Source: Nematostella vectensis
Lineage: Eukaryota > Cnidaria > Anthozoa > Actiniaria > Edwardsiidae
Length of the DNA: 60,000 nt
Assembly: GCF_932526225.1 (NCBI RefSeq)
Contig: NC_064037.1
Location: 17,090,471-17,150,470, forward strand
Reading direction: 5' to 3'
Positions within the stretch are counted from its first letter, which is position 1; each line of letters starts with the position of its first letter. Shown in pieces: positions 24,478 through 36,860 of this stretch. Under the pieces are notes generated by a model. It did not search any database. It was not told the origin of the DNA and worked only from the letters and a program-made list of their open reading frames with translations. The position numbers and the translations under genes are program-made.

Positions 24478-26232
24478 TACTGTATTGTACTGTATACAAA
24501 AGAAGGTTCAGGAGACGTCGCGTGAGCAAGATTTAAGAGCGCCTTACCAACCATCTTTTTATATAAATCTAACCAAGGGCCGTCGTCTCTTCGCCATCAT
24601 AAATCCAAAAGAGACATCGAATGGTCGTTTTTTTTTTACTTGAGACTGCCGATTATTATCGTTGGATAATTAGATGAATAAAAACGGCGTCTTTTTATAC
24701 GTTTTCATTAATTTAGGGATAGAAATTAAAAATATTGCGTTCAATATAATAGAGCTTCTTCAGAGCTCGACGGAATATTGACAGCTAAGGCCATCTTGCA
24801 CACGCCTTTAATACCGCAGGTCCTTGTTTAGGGTCCCTATTAAAAAGAATCATAATAGAGTTTCGGGCCTAATTTAGTTCTTCGCGTCAACCACGTGCAA
24901 CTGTTGATTCGTTATTCAATATGCTGAAAAAAAAACAACGGTCTATTTACAAAACCAAATTTAAAATAATAATCCACGATTGAAGTCTAATACTTAAATA
25001 ACAGTGTATGATTTAAAGTATCTCACTTACTCGCTTGAATAAACCGGTGGATATGCTTTGCGTGACTCAATATTGGACCAAGGCGTTAAATGGCGGCATA
25101 ATTGACTTTTAAAAGCTTACATAATATTGTACTTAAAGCTGCTGATTTTTTCCTTTCCATACATGTAAAGCTCCAAAAATGGCATCCTTTAATGACACGA
25201 AAAATGGAATAACCATCCAGGCGCCCTACTCAGGTGTCAGTGAAAAGTACGCACGTGCGTTTCTGCGTGCGCCGCCTCTGATGATCCATTCGGATAACCG
25301 CCCCTTGGGCCAACTACAAGCAGTCAAAACAATGACTCGCTATGTAGGTTAGAAAACAATGCTTTATTAGGATTTGCATGATATACAAACTGACTTAAAG
25401 CGCTTAGCGGAAACGGATAAAGAGGAATGGAATCGCTCGAAGTTGCATGATTTAGTAGCGTGATTTTACTTACAGTTGCTATAGCAATGGTTTTACATCT
25501 TTCAGATTCATACAAAAAATAAGAACGTGCTTTTTTTTTAACTTTAAGTGACATGTGATTAATAAGATTAACACTGAGGAAAAGTCATTCCCGCTATCTC
25601 ATTTGTATAATATACCTTACTCTTTATCGTACACGAATTAGTTCTTTGATGCTATCATATATCGACTTTAAAATCAGCTTGTTAGCTTGTTTCTAAGAGC
25701 TTTTTATCAGGTTTTTGCTGTGGTGCTATATCAGAGCGTACCGAGTGCACATTAATCTTGGACAACTGGTACTGACCTCGGTGGAAGGTTGCACGGATAT
25801 TACTAGACGGGAAGATGATCTAACGATTACATTATCCGTACAAAACGGGATCAATAGGTCAAGCTATGTCTCTAATACCCAAGGATAAACACCGATTCCC
25901 AACAGAAAGCTGTCCATCTCTGTCTAAATTAAAAAACAACAACAGCATTTGATGTGTTCATTGGAATTAGGAAACTCATTTATCGCGCACTTATCGTACA
26001 TTGACATCTACAAGACGGTTTATTTAACAAAATATGAACGAAAATGCATTCAGTTAAGTTAGAGTTTTACATTTTTTTATACAAGTTAAAGAAATACAAA
26101 AATATAGGAAATATCTAATGTGTTAGCTTCTATAATATATGTAAAATGAATTGTGCAAGTATTCTCTTTACAAATGTAGTAATGATCGCTTATTTATTTT
26201 CAAAGTCACTAAAAAGAAATAAAAACATTTAC
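24478..26232. other. Non-coding region
   Basis: No gene was recognised. A 43-bp minus-strand stretch near 25790-25833 lies between an AG and a GTCAGT and could be a cassette exon, but the support is weak. Confidence 0.4.
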
Positions 26233-26331
26233 CTTAAACTCTGGTACTGTTTCGCAAAGCCGTCCATATGTGGAATCAGATAGAGACAAAAATTCCACGA
26301 CTCGGCAGACTTTTCGCATGTTCAACACCCT
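26233..26331 (-). CDS. Candidate exon of an unrecognised minus-strand gene (second exon)
   Basis: The stretch is 99 bp, phase 0 at both ends, between an AG and donor GTAAATG. It encodes RVLNMRKVCRVVEFLSLSDS and then STYGRLCETVPEFK. It joins in frame to the candidate first exon at 28257-28159. The peptide has ordinary composition but I do not recognise a family. It could instead start at its own internal ATG. The continuation toward lower coordinates was not found, and a link to TRPN is not shown. Confidence 0.4.
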
Positions 26332-28158
26332 CTCTTATACCCAACAATGCGCCATTGTATAGCTGAATTTTGGCCCCAGTTGTAGCTCATTGTTATAAAA
26401 AATACAATGGCCAACTTTAGCATCTGCTGAGCTATTCAGCATGTCGTGTGGCTCGCGCCAGTTCCATCCATGAGTCTCACGAACTAAACAGATCAGGTTT
26501 CTCTTGATTTCTTGGCCTCAGATACTATTGGGCAACCGACTCCGCGTGGAAAGCATGGCGGTTGGCAAACCCATTCGGAGCCTTTCCGGTTAGGTAAAGT
26601 GTCATATATTATTCACAACAAAAGCATTTTTACAGTTAATGACAGCGCTGCCAGCTTGAAGGTCCAAGAGGAAATTCATTAAGAAAACAATCTTTCATAA
26701 CTACTTGAAATAGTGTTCGCCTGTCATTAGTTAACCCATGTCCTCTGCCTGCCCAGTCGATAGCAGATATTGAACTAAAGCCAAGACGTTTTCCGTGCAA
26801 GCTAGTTTTAATGCGTGCAAGACTAACCCTATAGTCATCAGCCACCAAAAGAGTAATTACAAAAAAACAGCACTTAGATAAAATCACGATATGTTTTCCA
26901 ATGTGCAAGTAGGGGGTGTTCTACTGTGTAAACACCATCAGACAAGCAATCTTGGAACAAGTCTTTTTAGGCTAAGAAGGGTCCACAAGTCACGTGACGA
27001 GTCACGTGACGGTGGAACATCGTCCATTTTTGTCATCTATGAAAAATGAACAACTCATAGAGACAAATATCATGTATAAATATATATGTATACTAATACA
27101 CGTTTTAAAATCAACCAGCTGTGTTTTAAAAGTGGATAGGGATATTGTTTGAATGCTTCAAGATAAGAAGGGAGACAATAAAAAAACCAAAACAGTTGGC
27201 TTGGTGACAGTCTAACAAATGATAGACACCAGATAAAAGGACTAGGCAACGTTCTCGAAAGCAATAGCTAGCAAAAACGTATATATCGGTTATTCGGAAG
27301 TCCATTCCTATATAATTGTCATTTTTGAAAATTCTTTTTAATTGTTCATTTTAATGCTTCACCCTTAGAAAGGAGCAGATTTATTTCCCTACCAATTTAT
27401 ACATCTTATTTTCATAGAACATATTGCTTCAGTAAAACATCAGTCACGCAACAGTCTTTAAAGTAACAGTATCGCAACATTATATATAACAATATTGTTA
27501 TGTATTTTAAGCAATCTTCTATGATACTGATGAAGATTTTAACAAATTTTGTGTTGAGAGCTTCAAAAGGTCAGAATTTTCTCGAAATCAAATAGGTCTC
27601 TTCAACCATTAATATATGGGCAAGATCAGCTAGAAACTTTTATCAAATTTGGAATAATTCTTCCAGTTATCATAGTGATGACTTAGGGGTATAAAGGAGC
27701 CATGATAGCTACGATTGTAGCATTGTCTTCGATGTCTTACAGATGCTTGATATTTTAGCTATTGATTGTCTACTTCCATCGGCCAAGGGTTAAATACGTA
27801 ATACTTAACACGAGTTTTATTTGTATCCTTTTATATTAAAAAAAAAACCGAGCATCTTGCTACCATTGAGCGCGAGGTTATCGAACGAGCCATAGTTTCT
27901 CATCGTTATACAGAAGTATATTTATCTCATTAAAAACTGGTTATAACTTATGACAGTCACCTAAGATCGATCTGTTGTATTCATTTTTCCCTAAAGAGAA
28001 CGTTTACCATGTCAAAAGGGACAATGGCAGAATATTGCCTTAAAATTAATGTACGAGATAAAGTTACTATAACAGATGCAAAATAGTAAAAATAACTATG
28101 GAACCTAGAGTTTACACAGCTTATTTATCACAAATATTAGATTGTAAGCTTTGTGTAC
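26332..28158 (-). other. Putative intron between the two orphan exons
   Basis: No coding exon was recognised. Tandem GTCACGTGAC words occur near 26990-27010. Confidence 0.35.
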
Positions 28159-28257
28159 CTCGACAGTCGCAGTGATGTAATCGGCTTCCGTCCATTCCTT
28201 GGAGCTCAATGTACTCACACGAGATCTCAAAAGCGCTCGAGCTTTCGCTGAATCCAT
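28159..28257 (-). CDS. Candidate first exon of an unrecognised minus-strand gene
   Basis: The stretch starts at an ATG (28257-28255) and runs 33 codons to a clean donor CGAG/GTACAC. The peptide is MDSAKARALLRSRVSTLSSK followed by EWTEADYITATVE. The Ala/Arg/Ser-rich start and the phase-0 donor suit a true initial exon. The family is unknown. Confidence 0.45.
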
Positions 28258-31200
28258 ATTCTATTCTATATCTTTCTTGTCACACGTCGAGGGTTTTTCC
28301 GTAATGATTTGTACGATTGAACATGGCGCCTTAGCGAGAGAGACATGGTAGTGTGGAATGTTGAAAACTGATAGCGCGCCTGATCACACTTCTAGCGTGA
28401 CCCACTTGGCGTGACCATGTGTTCAAGAACTGTACTTGTCACGAAACTTATTCTAGAAAAATAAAGTCACTACCTTTCGGTCTTTAATCCAAAAAAAGAG
28501 CACTCTTTAAGCATATTGGACAAAGTTCAACACGGGCTATAATATTATTCTATATAAAGTTGGATGTATATAAAAAGGAGTAGAAGGGTTTAATGTTTCA
28601 TATTAAAATAACGTGAGCGCGCAAGGTTAAACGCGGATTATAAATTATGTTGCGACCTCACCTTTATGTTTCCTTGGGAACTGATATTTATCTAACACTG
28701 GAAACTATAAAAATCGTGAGATAAAGGGCCTCTCGTTGGCCTCTCAGGCGGGGTTACTATTGCCACAGGGAGGCCCGGCGTCTTATAGAAATTGACCAGA
28801 CACGAGGGCCCTCTTTATCCTATAACACCGTGCGATAAGAACCTCGATAACACGAACACGTTTCAAATATTAGGGACCACCTATTAAGTGGTCCACCTCC
28901 ATAAAGCGGCCACTTGTAAAACTCTTTTATGTTTGCCGTTTATCTTTTTCATTTGCCAAATATAAGTTTCATTTTACCTCCATTATTTCTACATAAGAGT
29001 TCATTAGGTTACTACCCTTAAAGTCCCAGTCTGTAACAAAGTAAGATGACATTTTGATTTATATAGTCTAAGGGCTATAGTCTATTTTAAAGGATACCCA
29101 TAGTTACGTTGACTGAAATATAAGTGCTTCAAACCCAGGCTAGTATTACCAGCTATTAAGGGCTATAAATAACACATCAGACTTTCGCAACGCACTTAAA
29201 AAACCTTCATCGCCATTACAACTATTTGCTATTGGAGACATCCTATACACTGGTGACAGAGGATATAATACATTTTTTAAAGAATATGGCTCAACACAAA
29301 AAATGCAGGTTTTATATCCTGTTTTATATCCTAACACTAACCAATTTCTGTTCTTAGCAATTAACCGATTCGGCTTTATGTCAATAAATATTTTTCCCAA
29401 TAATTTGAAAACCCAATTTGAAAAAAAAAAAATTGATTACCATTTGAAACTCGACAAAACAAAAAAATATCTGAAATATCAGGTATCCCTAACATTTGAG
29501 ATCTCTCTCACAGTGTAAATATAATAATGGTTTATGATAAAACAATACATATATCCTTTAAAGTATTTTTTTCTAGCATACCCATGAGTTGACGCGCCAC
29601 GAAGGGTGGAAAGCCAGTACGGAATCTGACTTGCGTCTCCCTCGCCTCATACCCGCTGAGGATTTGCTCAGCCGCTGTAACAAGTACCGCTCATGGCTAC
29701 GCTTAGTATCAAAGTCACGCTTCTTGCCAGTATACACCATGTCGAAAAATTCATCCATCTCCAATAACAAGTTTCCTCTATTTTTTCTCTGCATTGACGC
29801 GAATTACGGACCCAAGATGTTAACCGCCTTTCCTTCTTGATGCCTAACACTTTTACGGGGTGTTCAACCTCACTTTAAAAGGCACTTACAACAAGGGGAC
29901 TGCTACTAAACAACCAGCCACTTTGTTACCATTCATGTCAAAATAAATAGAATTAATTTTACAGTTCCGTTCAATGACGTGAGTTAACACGGAACTGTGA
30001 TTGTAAACAGCACCTACTTTCCGGATTTTTTCTAACGTTCTTTGTACAGTTTGCTGCACTAATCTATGCGTAAGTCTAGGGGTTCAAGTGGCTGTTAAGG
30101 GTTTTTTTGAAAAGGTTAGTTCATAGTTAGTTCAACATAACTTAATACAAGCGCAAAAGTGCGCAAAGTGTTTGATTTTCGTATGCGGAAGTTCCAACGA
30201 TTCTCACTTATAGTGAAGAAGGCCAATCAAGCCATCAATTCTACTACCCTGCACAAACCGGGTCACATTTCCATCGGCAATAAGCAAATAACTCATCTTT
30301 AATCCTGGATGGTTATCTTAAAAAATATTTGAAAGTTTATTTTTGACAGATCAATGTATTTTATATAAACAATAACAAATCAGTGGTCGATTGACATTCT
30401 TTAAAATACGCTTGCTTTTGCGTTTGAATACTTGAATTCTTGTGAGAAATACCCCCAAAGGGCCACTCATTTTCTTCGACAACTATCAATTTTGGCTACT
30501 ACTTGATAATACCAATATTTCGTTGCTAAGCATTGCTATATATGATCATATTTTGCTATTTTTAGATTCTTAGACTCTGTAGACCCCCAACGAAAAATAA
30601 CATATGGGTAGTTTTAACTGGACATATTAAAGACATAAAAAAAAAGGTCTGACGGTGTTCGTGATAAGCACTGGACATTGCAATTGATTATCGAAAAGGT
30701 CGATTGATAGCCAATGCGCATCTAGTTTCACTCCTATACAGCTGTTATAGGTAAGCGTTGCGTGAAAGTTGTGGGTGAACGTTGCGTGAACGACACCGAA
30801 CGGGTGCTGCAAAGGAAACAAGCGCGCATCAAGCTGTTTCATTTATGTTAACACCCTCTATGCATCATGAGTTATACAGCACGATACTGCGAAGATACGA
30901 TTATTTTAATGGCTAGCATATAAATTGGTATAAGACTACAGGCAAGCTGTAGTAAAACTAGATGGTCTGCGTAGGCGAGGTGTAGACGAGCATTAAAAAA
31001 GTATGTTGTATGCCTCAGTGAAAAAGAGTAATTGCCCTGACGTTTCGTCGGAGCAAAAACAAATCTAATGCTGGATTAGGGGAAGGGGGGATGGTATCTA
31101 TAGTGTAGTGTGTGACAATGGGAAATCGTTATATCGATATCGGTATCGCTCGTGTCTACCTCGACAGGTTATTCATAGATGTGACAAAACCCAACTTTCA

Positions 31201-31345
31201 ACGCGGCGCCGTAGTGCGCAAGCCGAACACGTTCTATCCTATCCGCTTTCTAAGCATCGTGTTTTGCTAGTGTATATAGAGGATTAAATAACAGCTTTCC
31301 TCGAAAGAATAACACGATAGCCATCGTATACTGTTCAATGGCAAA
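28258..31345. other. Non-coding region upstream of the orphan exon
   Basis: The first few hundred bases may be a promoter. A minus-strand open stretch at 29573-29794 has a plausible amino-acid composition (DEFFDMVYTGKKRDFD) but no recognised family and no clear splice partners. The rest shows nothing I can name. Confidence 0.4.
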
Positions 31346-31669
31346 TCAACGTAAAGAAACGATAAAAACCAGGTAGATATAAATCAAGAAGCCACTCAAG
31401 AGAGTAGTAACAGCGTTTGACCCCGCGTTTATCACTTCAGTAAATACGCTTTTACCAACTAATGGTTCTTTGGCGCTACTCACCAGCTCTGCGCGAGTGG
31501 GAAATAGTATAGGCGAATCACCCCCATCTTCTATATTGTACCCGTCGCTGTAAGGACGGTGACCAACAACTTGGCGCACACGATAACCGCGACGACTTCC
31601 AGAGACCGATCCAGCGTTTCTACTCGTAAATATTGCGGCATGCGCTACGTTTCGAAACTTATCGGACAT
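31346..31669 (-). CDS. Small protein with a C-terminal membrane segment
   Basis: An uninterrupted ORF of 107 codons starts at an ATG. The N-terminal two thirds is hydrophilic, with a Ser/Gly/Arg-rich stretch (SVSGSRRGYRVRQ) and a DGYNIEDGGDSP loop. Residues of about 84-105 are strongly hydrophobic (LLSGFLIYIYLVFIVSL) and end one residue before the stop, which is the layout of a tail-anchored membrane protein. No homologue comes to mind. The biased, protein-like composition argues for a real gene, but an exon or chance ORF is possible. Confidence 0.45.
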   Translation of the reverse strand: MSDKFRNVAHAAIFTSRNAGSVSGSRRGYRVRQVVGHRPYSDGYNIEDGGDSPILFPTRAELVSSAKEPLVGKSVFTEVINAGSNAVTTLLSGFLIYIYLVFIVSLR

Positions 31670-32963
31670 TCTCTAAACCTCTCAGTACTATTGCGGTAAG
31701 ACTCCTCCAATATGCTGTTAGTGAGATTCAAGAAGAGTTCTCCGAATCATTTCTTTGCTTATAAGATGATTAGACCCATACAGTAAGATTTTCATGTCCG
31801 GAGACGTGCGGACTAAATTCGCAAATGTGCGAAAGGTGCTTGAATGGACAAAGATGTTTTTCGTCGTTTTGTCGGAGGTTTTGATCTTTGACCTTGTTTG
31901 ACAAGCGGAAACGGAAATGCGCTTTCGTGTCTGAATACAGTATGATCTAGTCAGTGCATAAAATATTAGGGCCAATCCGCACTACACCGAGGTTTGTTTA
32001 TGTTGCAAGTTTTGTCCAGTGAAGGCGCATGTGCTTTTGTTTCTATTTAAATAATTTTTGATGGTTAAATGGCTTGAACCTGTTGAATACATACACAATT
32101 TTGCGCAATGCGAAAGGTTGGGTAGGTGGGACAGCCGCCCCCGCGCGCACACTCGCACTTTCTAATATGGCAGAGGCTTTCATGCTGACTTCGAGTAGCC
32201 TGGCAGATCCATCATCAAATCTAAGGAAAGTGTGCTTTGAAAAGTGTTGGGTAGGGTTGTTAAGTAGGATTTCGCTGCTTACTTTAGAAAAAAAATCGTT
32301 TAGCATGGTTTCAGGGAGGAGGCGTGGCTGTTGGTTTCTAATTCTTAAGCGCTATTTATAAAAACTCGGGGGATCGGGACAACCTAGGTTTTTATGCACA
32401 GGATTTAAAACTGTTCAACAAATTTGTTGTCGGTTGCTTATGTACCGCTTAAAACCCGTTGGTTTTAAAAAACGTTCATATATAATCCGCTCAGAAAACT
32501 GGGGCGCGCTGCCCCCCCCCCCCCCCCTACTTTCAAAGATGGGGCACCCCCCCTCCCCTTCCGCCGCCCCGGTGACGTTGCTTCACTTAAAGGGATGGAC
32601 GCCATTCATGGAGCTTTCGGAAGAATCTGCCAGGTCACGTAGACACACCACGATCACGGTTCAGTACTCACTATTGTTTCTGGGAGCAGCTCGAAGGACT
32701 TGATCGTGATGGACTGGTTCCCAGACCTCCATTCTCGCACTAGCGCATCGTATATTGAGCGTCCATTCATGGTCTTGCTCCCCAGAAGACCCTCCTAGGG
32801 AAACTACAAACCATCGTACAGTGAGCATCCATTTATCTTTCCTCCACTTACCCTGGAGCTACCAAGATCTAAAAGGGGGAAAAACATTGATGAGCGTGTT
32901 TCCGCGCTTTTCGCAGTTCTCACGATATGGTACGATACCCAGAAGGTGACTCCGATAAAAACA
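31670..32963. other. Non-coding or unresolved region with a poly-C tract
   Basis: Overlapping opposite-strand open frames at 32043-32361 cannot be decided between. A run of about 17 C lies at 32511-32527 in a GC-rich patch. Confidence 0.35.
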
Positions 32964-33189
32964 GACGGGGGTGATCGTCTGCAAAGTCAATTCTAACCCG
33001 AAGGGATGGGAACTTGGGTGTGGTCATCAGAAATTCTAAGCTCTAAAAGATAGCAAATTGGGTATGGTAAGAGAAATTTTTGAACCTAAGAGATATCAGA
33101 ATCGAAAATAAAAAAACGGTAAACTCCCCCTAAGGGATAGCAGCTGGTCGAAATTTTATGCCCTAAAAGATAGGACGATCACCCCGTCA
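32964..33189. mobile_element. Short inverted-repeat element
   Basis: The ends GACGGGGGTGATCGTC and GACGATCACCCCGTC are inverted copies. The interior repeats GATAGC/AAGGGATAG words. A related sequence starting AATAAAAACAGACTGGGGCGAT lies at about 46907, so this looks like a dispersed family. Confidence 0.6.
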
Positions 33190-35100
33190 ACTTTTCTGGA
33201 GAGTCCCCTTCCGCGGGGCTCGATCATTGAATGTAGACACCATTGACTCTAAGCTTAATGGTCGAGTAATACTACTGATATTATGAAGGTATTGCTACTA
33301 TGCTATACAAGATACTATTGAAATCAGAACATAAATTACCAATAGTTTTAGTCTATAACGTTACACACCGCTCGCTTGGTGAAAAACGATTGGGTATTTT
33401 AGGAAACCCAAAAAGACCTTGGCCTAGCAATGTCGTAGTTATCTCGCTTCAGAAAGTTTTTTTTGCGCAAGGACAAAATAAAGGTGTTCGGCAAAAAAAA
33501 CTGCTCGTAGTCATAATAAACTTGGGATTATTATAGAAAATAAGATCATGCTGAACAATTCGCACCATTTAAGCTTAAATCTAGTATATTAAATATTCAA
33601 ATAAACGGTCATTTTCTCGCTCTTTTGAAGCCAGATTAATTTAAGTTCTGGGAGAAGTAATGAAAAAGTGAAAAGAAATAAGAGTAAACAATAGGTGAGT
33701 TAATCCGAAAAGTCTCCCATCTAGAAAATGACAATAAAATTTAATACAAAGAACAGTTCTAATTAAAAGGCCTTTGGGAAAAACAATTAGTGTATAGGGG
33801 ATATTTTTAACAAGGAAGATTTTTCCCATCCTCACAGAACTTGTTCGATTCTCAAGATAATTAAATTAGGAGAAATACTATGTAAGAGTTTTATAACCTA
33901 AAAAGCTCAAGGTGATTAAATGATGTTTGAATATCATTATAGTTAATAATGAAAGTATCATGGCGTTCTTCTATTCTGATATAATCACAAAGTAAAAATT
34001 AACTTCTGCAAAAACTGAAAGGCACTTAAAAAGGCACTTTAAAAGGTTATTCCATAGAGATGTAGAATCCGTATAGGGAGAAATGACCTGAACTTCAGTC
34101 TTAGGCGGCCAAAGAAAAGAAATTCTCATGCATCTTCTCCCTATAAATTATATTTCCATGAATTTTAAAGCCTGGTATCTTCCTAATTTTTAAGAAGTAT
34201 TTAATATTATATCTAGTCTAATTATCAGAAATCGAATGTGAGAATTGCTAAAATGCCACCAACAATAAAATAAAAAGTGATGCTCTTTCGGTAACATTAC
34301 CTTTCAGCAAAATCTAGTTGATCTGAGACACTTCTGAGAGGCTTCTTGGAATGTTCAACTCGTAAAACCTCAAAATGATTCGCTGAGTAGCAAGTAATAC
34401 AGAACGTTCATAGCAAACCATAATATCTCGAAGTGTTACTTGACATTGGGACGCCTCTCTAAAGAGGCAAGAGGATATACCGAAGTGCTTGTGTGTATTA
34501 CTTGACGGCTTGTGAACGGCTAAATGAGCAGCTGGCGATGTACTAGACGTCAAATACTCCCTAAGTCAACAGCCACTAGTGAACATAATATTCTATTTAC
34601 AGAACGCACTATTTCATTTTAAACGAAAGGGTATAATAAAAGGGGAGGCGGACTATTTAGCTTCGTTGTGCTGTTGTAAAAAGTAGTTTTCATCGAATTA
34701 TAAACTCACCTTGCCCAAGATGCGTATATTTTAAAATGCAGCAAAAGTCAAAATATTGGTGAAAATATGCATTGCTGTACATTTAGCGCCGCGAAAAGCC
34801 GTGAAAATACTGTTTCTATTACTGTTGATGAACTGATGGGATGTTTGGATGGGTAAAATAAATCCGGACTCCAAGATTAGAGGAGTATAAGCATGTCTTT
34901 GATGTTGTGCAGATGATCTATGATCTTTAACGAAGAACAAGAGCAAGAACCTAAGAGATAATCGAAGAATAGAAAAAAATAATAGGATAAAACATTATCG
35001 TCACTGGAAATGTAGGTGCCCGTAGCATTAACATGTCACACTCGCACTAAAGGTATATCTGATTCGTGTGACGAATCTTTAACTCCCGCAAAAAAGAATA
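33190..35100. other. AT-rich region without recognised genes
   Basis: A minus-strand ORF at 34314-34553 has a protein-like ending (ILRFYELNIPRSLSEVSQIN) but no recognised family. Confidence 0.35.
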
Positions 35101-35526
35101 AAGGTACGGTAATACGAGCAGCAAAATCATACAACTTTTGTGTGCAAAAAGACGTTGCTCGTTTTTCCCCCGGCGTGCCAACTTTTGTCGCAGCAAATTA
35201 TTTGTTGCAAGTTGAAGAAAGTAGAAGATGGTTCTACTCTTTGCAACAAAACTCGGAGATGTGGCCCGTATTACTACATCAACCCAACTTGTCTTGCAGT
35301 AAAAATCATACGCAAGCAGTTGCAATAAGGTTTGTGATTGGTTGAACAAGCACACATCAGTGTCACGGAGGAAAACGATGGCGGATCAGCAGCACGAACA
35401 AGTCTATCTTTTGCTGCGACAAAAGTTTGTGCGCCGGTAGTAAAACGCGCAAACATCGCCTTCTAACTTTTTTTGCAAATGCTGCCACAAAAATTGCACG
35501 ATTTTGCTTTCGTATTACCGTACCTT
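35101..35526. mobile_element. Miniature inverted-repeat element, possibly Harbinger-like
   Basis: The left end AAGGTACGGTAATACG pairs exactly with the right end CGTATTACCGTACCTT, and the similarity continues inward (GCAAAATC). The flanks are TAA-like on the left and TAG on the right, near but not equal to a Harbinger 3-bp duplication. The open frames inside are not treated as genes. Confidence 0.75.
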
Positions 35527-35934
35527 AGATGACATTTCAATAGCGAACTCAATCCACTCCAATCACTGTGAGATTTAAGCTCTATGCATGCATGAACCGT
35601 CAAATTATCAATGGATTGTGATATTTTCTAAAATGATTTATATTTCGGTATTTATAAAAGTCGGATCCAGGTTCTTTTAAGAACTGATGAGTTATGAGCT
35701 CGCTAGTTAACGTATATGGGATGACTTACAGTATTAAAAAAATATATAATCCGGCTACGGGTCATACAGGTTCATACAGGTTCCTCCTGTATGATTGGTA
35801 TATAGACTATATAAAAAACCCTGTGGGAAAGGGAGCAGTTTCATATGACGTTTCGAGCACTAACCATTTTGCTCTGATGGAGTATTAGATCTTTTACTCG
35901 CTAGGATAGTACCCCGGGGATAGTACTCAGGTTA
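35527..35934. other. Short non-coding region
   Basis: There is no gene. A local CATACAGGTTCATACAGGTT duplication lies near 35764. Confidence 0.4.
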
Positions 35935-36160
35935 TAAATTGTCGGAAGTGTGACGGTAAAAGGTGTAGGGTTGTAACTTTCTTAATAAAGGGCGGGAGTT
36001 TCGCAGTTCGGTTACTAGTAAGAAATATGTCATTAATTTTGACTTGGACGATAATTCAGATTTTGTTGTTTATCTCATTACTTGCTCTATGTGTAGCAAG
36101 CAGTACGTAGGTTCTACTATCAATAGATTTAGGAACCATAGTAAAGCTGGCAGGCAACTC
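35935..36160 (+). pseudogene. GIY-YIG endonuclease fragment of a Penelope-like element
   Basis: A Cys-rich knuckle (NCRKCDGKRCRVV) is followed by FDLDDNSDFVVYLITCS and MCSKQYVGST. This is the pattern of the linker and GIY-YIG domain of Penelope-like retroelements (YLITC...KQYVGST). The two halves lie in different frames, joined near 36000, so there is a frameshift. After NRFRNHS the frame runs into a GGCAACTC tandem repeat and the domain is lost. Only this C-terminal piece remains. Confidence 0.65.
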
Positions 36161-36309
36161 AGTAGGCAACTCGGTGAAGTTAGCAGGCAACTCAAATGGG
36201 ACGATTTGTGTAATATCTCGGCAGGTATATGGCCGGTTGTCACGAAATTTTGACACGATTGTACAAAAAGTACAACAAACATATTCATGCATGTATGATA
36301 TCAAATATT

Positions 36310-36625
36310 ATTAATCACGTGACTGTGTGACGTTGAACATTCCAGCAGGCAAGTCGTTACATCACAATTGTCACAATATCTACGTCCCATTTTCACTGAT
36401 AATCATCAAACTTTAACATAAATGTACAAATGTAATAACGAAGACAACGCCATATTAGTTATTCTCATGACGTCATCAATCACGTGACCGTGGGAAAAAA
36501 TATTTTCTCGAGTTCCTATTAAGAAAACATTACGAAACTTTCGAAATATGTCAAATAGCACATGGGATTTTACAATTATGAACTTTAAAAATATGACGTC
36601 ATCAATCACGTGACCGTGGGGAAAA
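36310..36625. repeat. 126-bp repeat with CRE and E-box words
   Basis: ATGACGTCATCAATCACGTG occurs at 36467 and 36593, and a diverged form (AATCACGTGACTGTGTGACG) at about 36313. It combines a palindromic CRE (TGACGTCA) with an E-box (CACGTG). Confidence 0.75.
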
Positions 36626-36659
36626 TGTCGACATCTAGAGTTCTGACTGAAATAACAGT

Positions 36660-36860
36660 ACGAAACTTTTTTCGTGATTTACTTTAATAAAAACATATAG
36701 CAGGCAACTTGACAGTACAGCAGGTAACTCGTGATGCACTGGGAATATCGTATTCGTCTTTATTAAAGCTTCACCTTTTTGGCATTTGTAAGTGATTTAC
36801 TCGAATAAAAACATATACTGGAAATATCGTATTCGTCGTTGTTAAATGTTTATTTTTGGC
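36660..36860 (-). repeat. Inverted copies of the 117-bp minisatellite
   Basis: This stretch is the reverse complement of units at 38540-39500 (AATAAAAACATATAGCAGGCAACT and GGAATATCGTATTCGTC words, each under one unit apart). Short GGCAACTC repeats at 36150-36200 belong to the same family. Confidence 0.85.

Noticed and set aside
32043-32361. Overlapping ORFs on opposite strands
   Set aside because: Neither has a recognised domain, and the patch is GC-rich, which lengthens chance ORFs.
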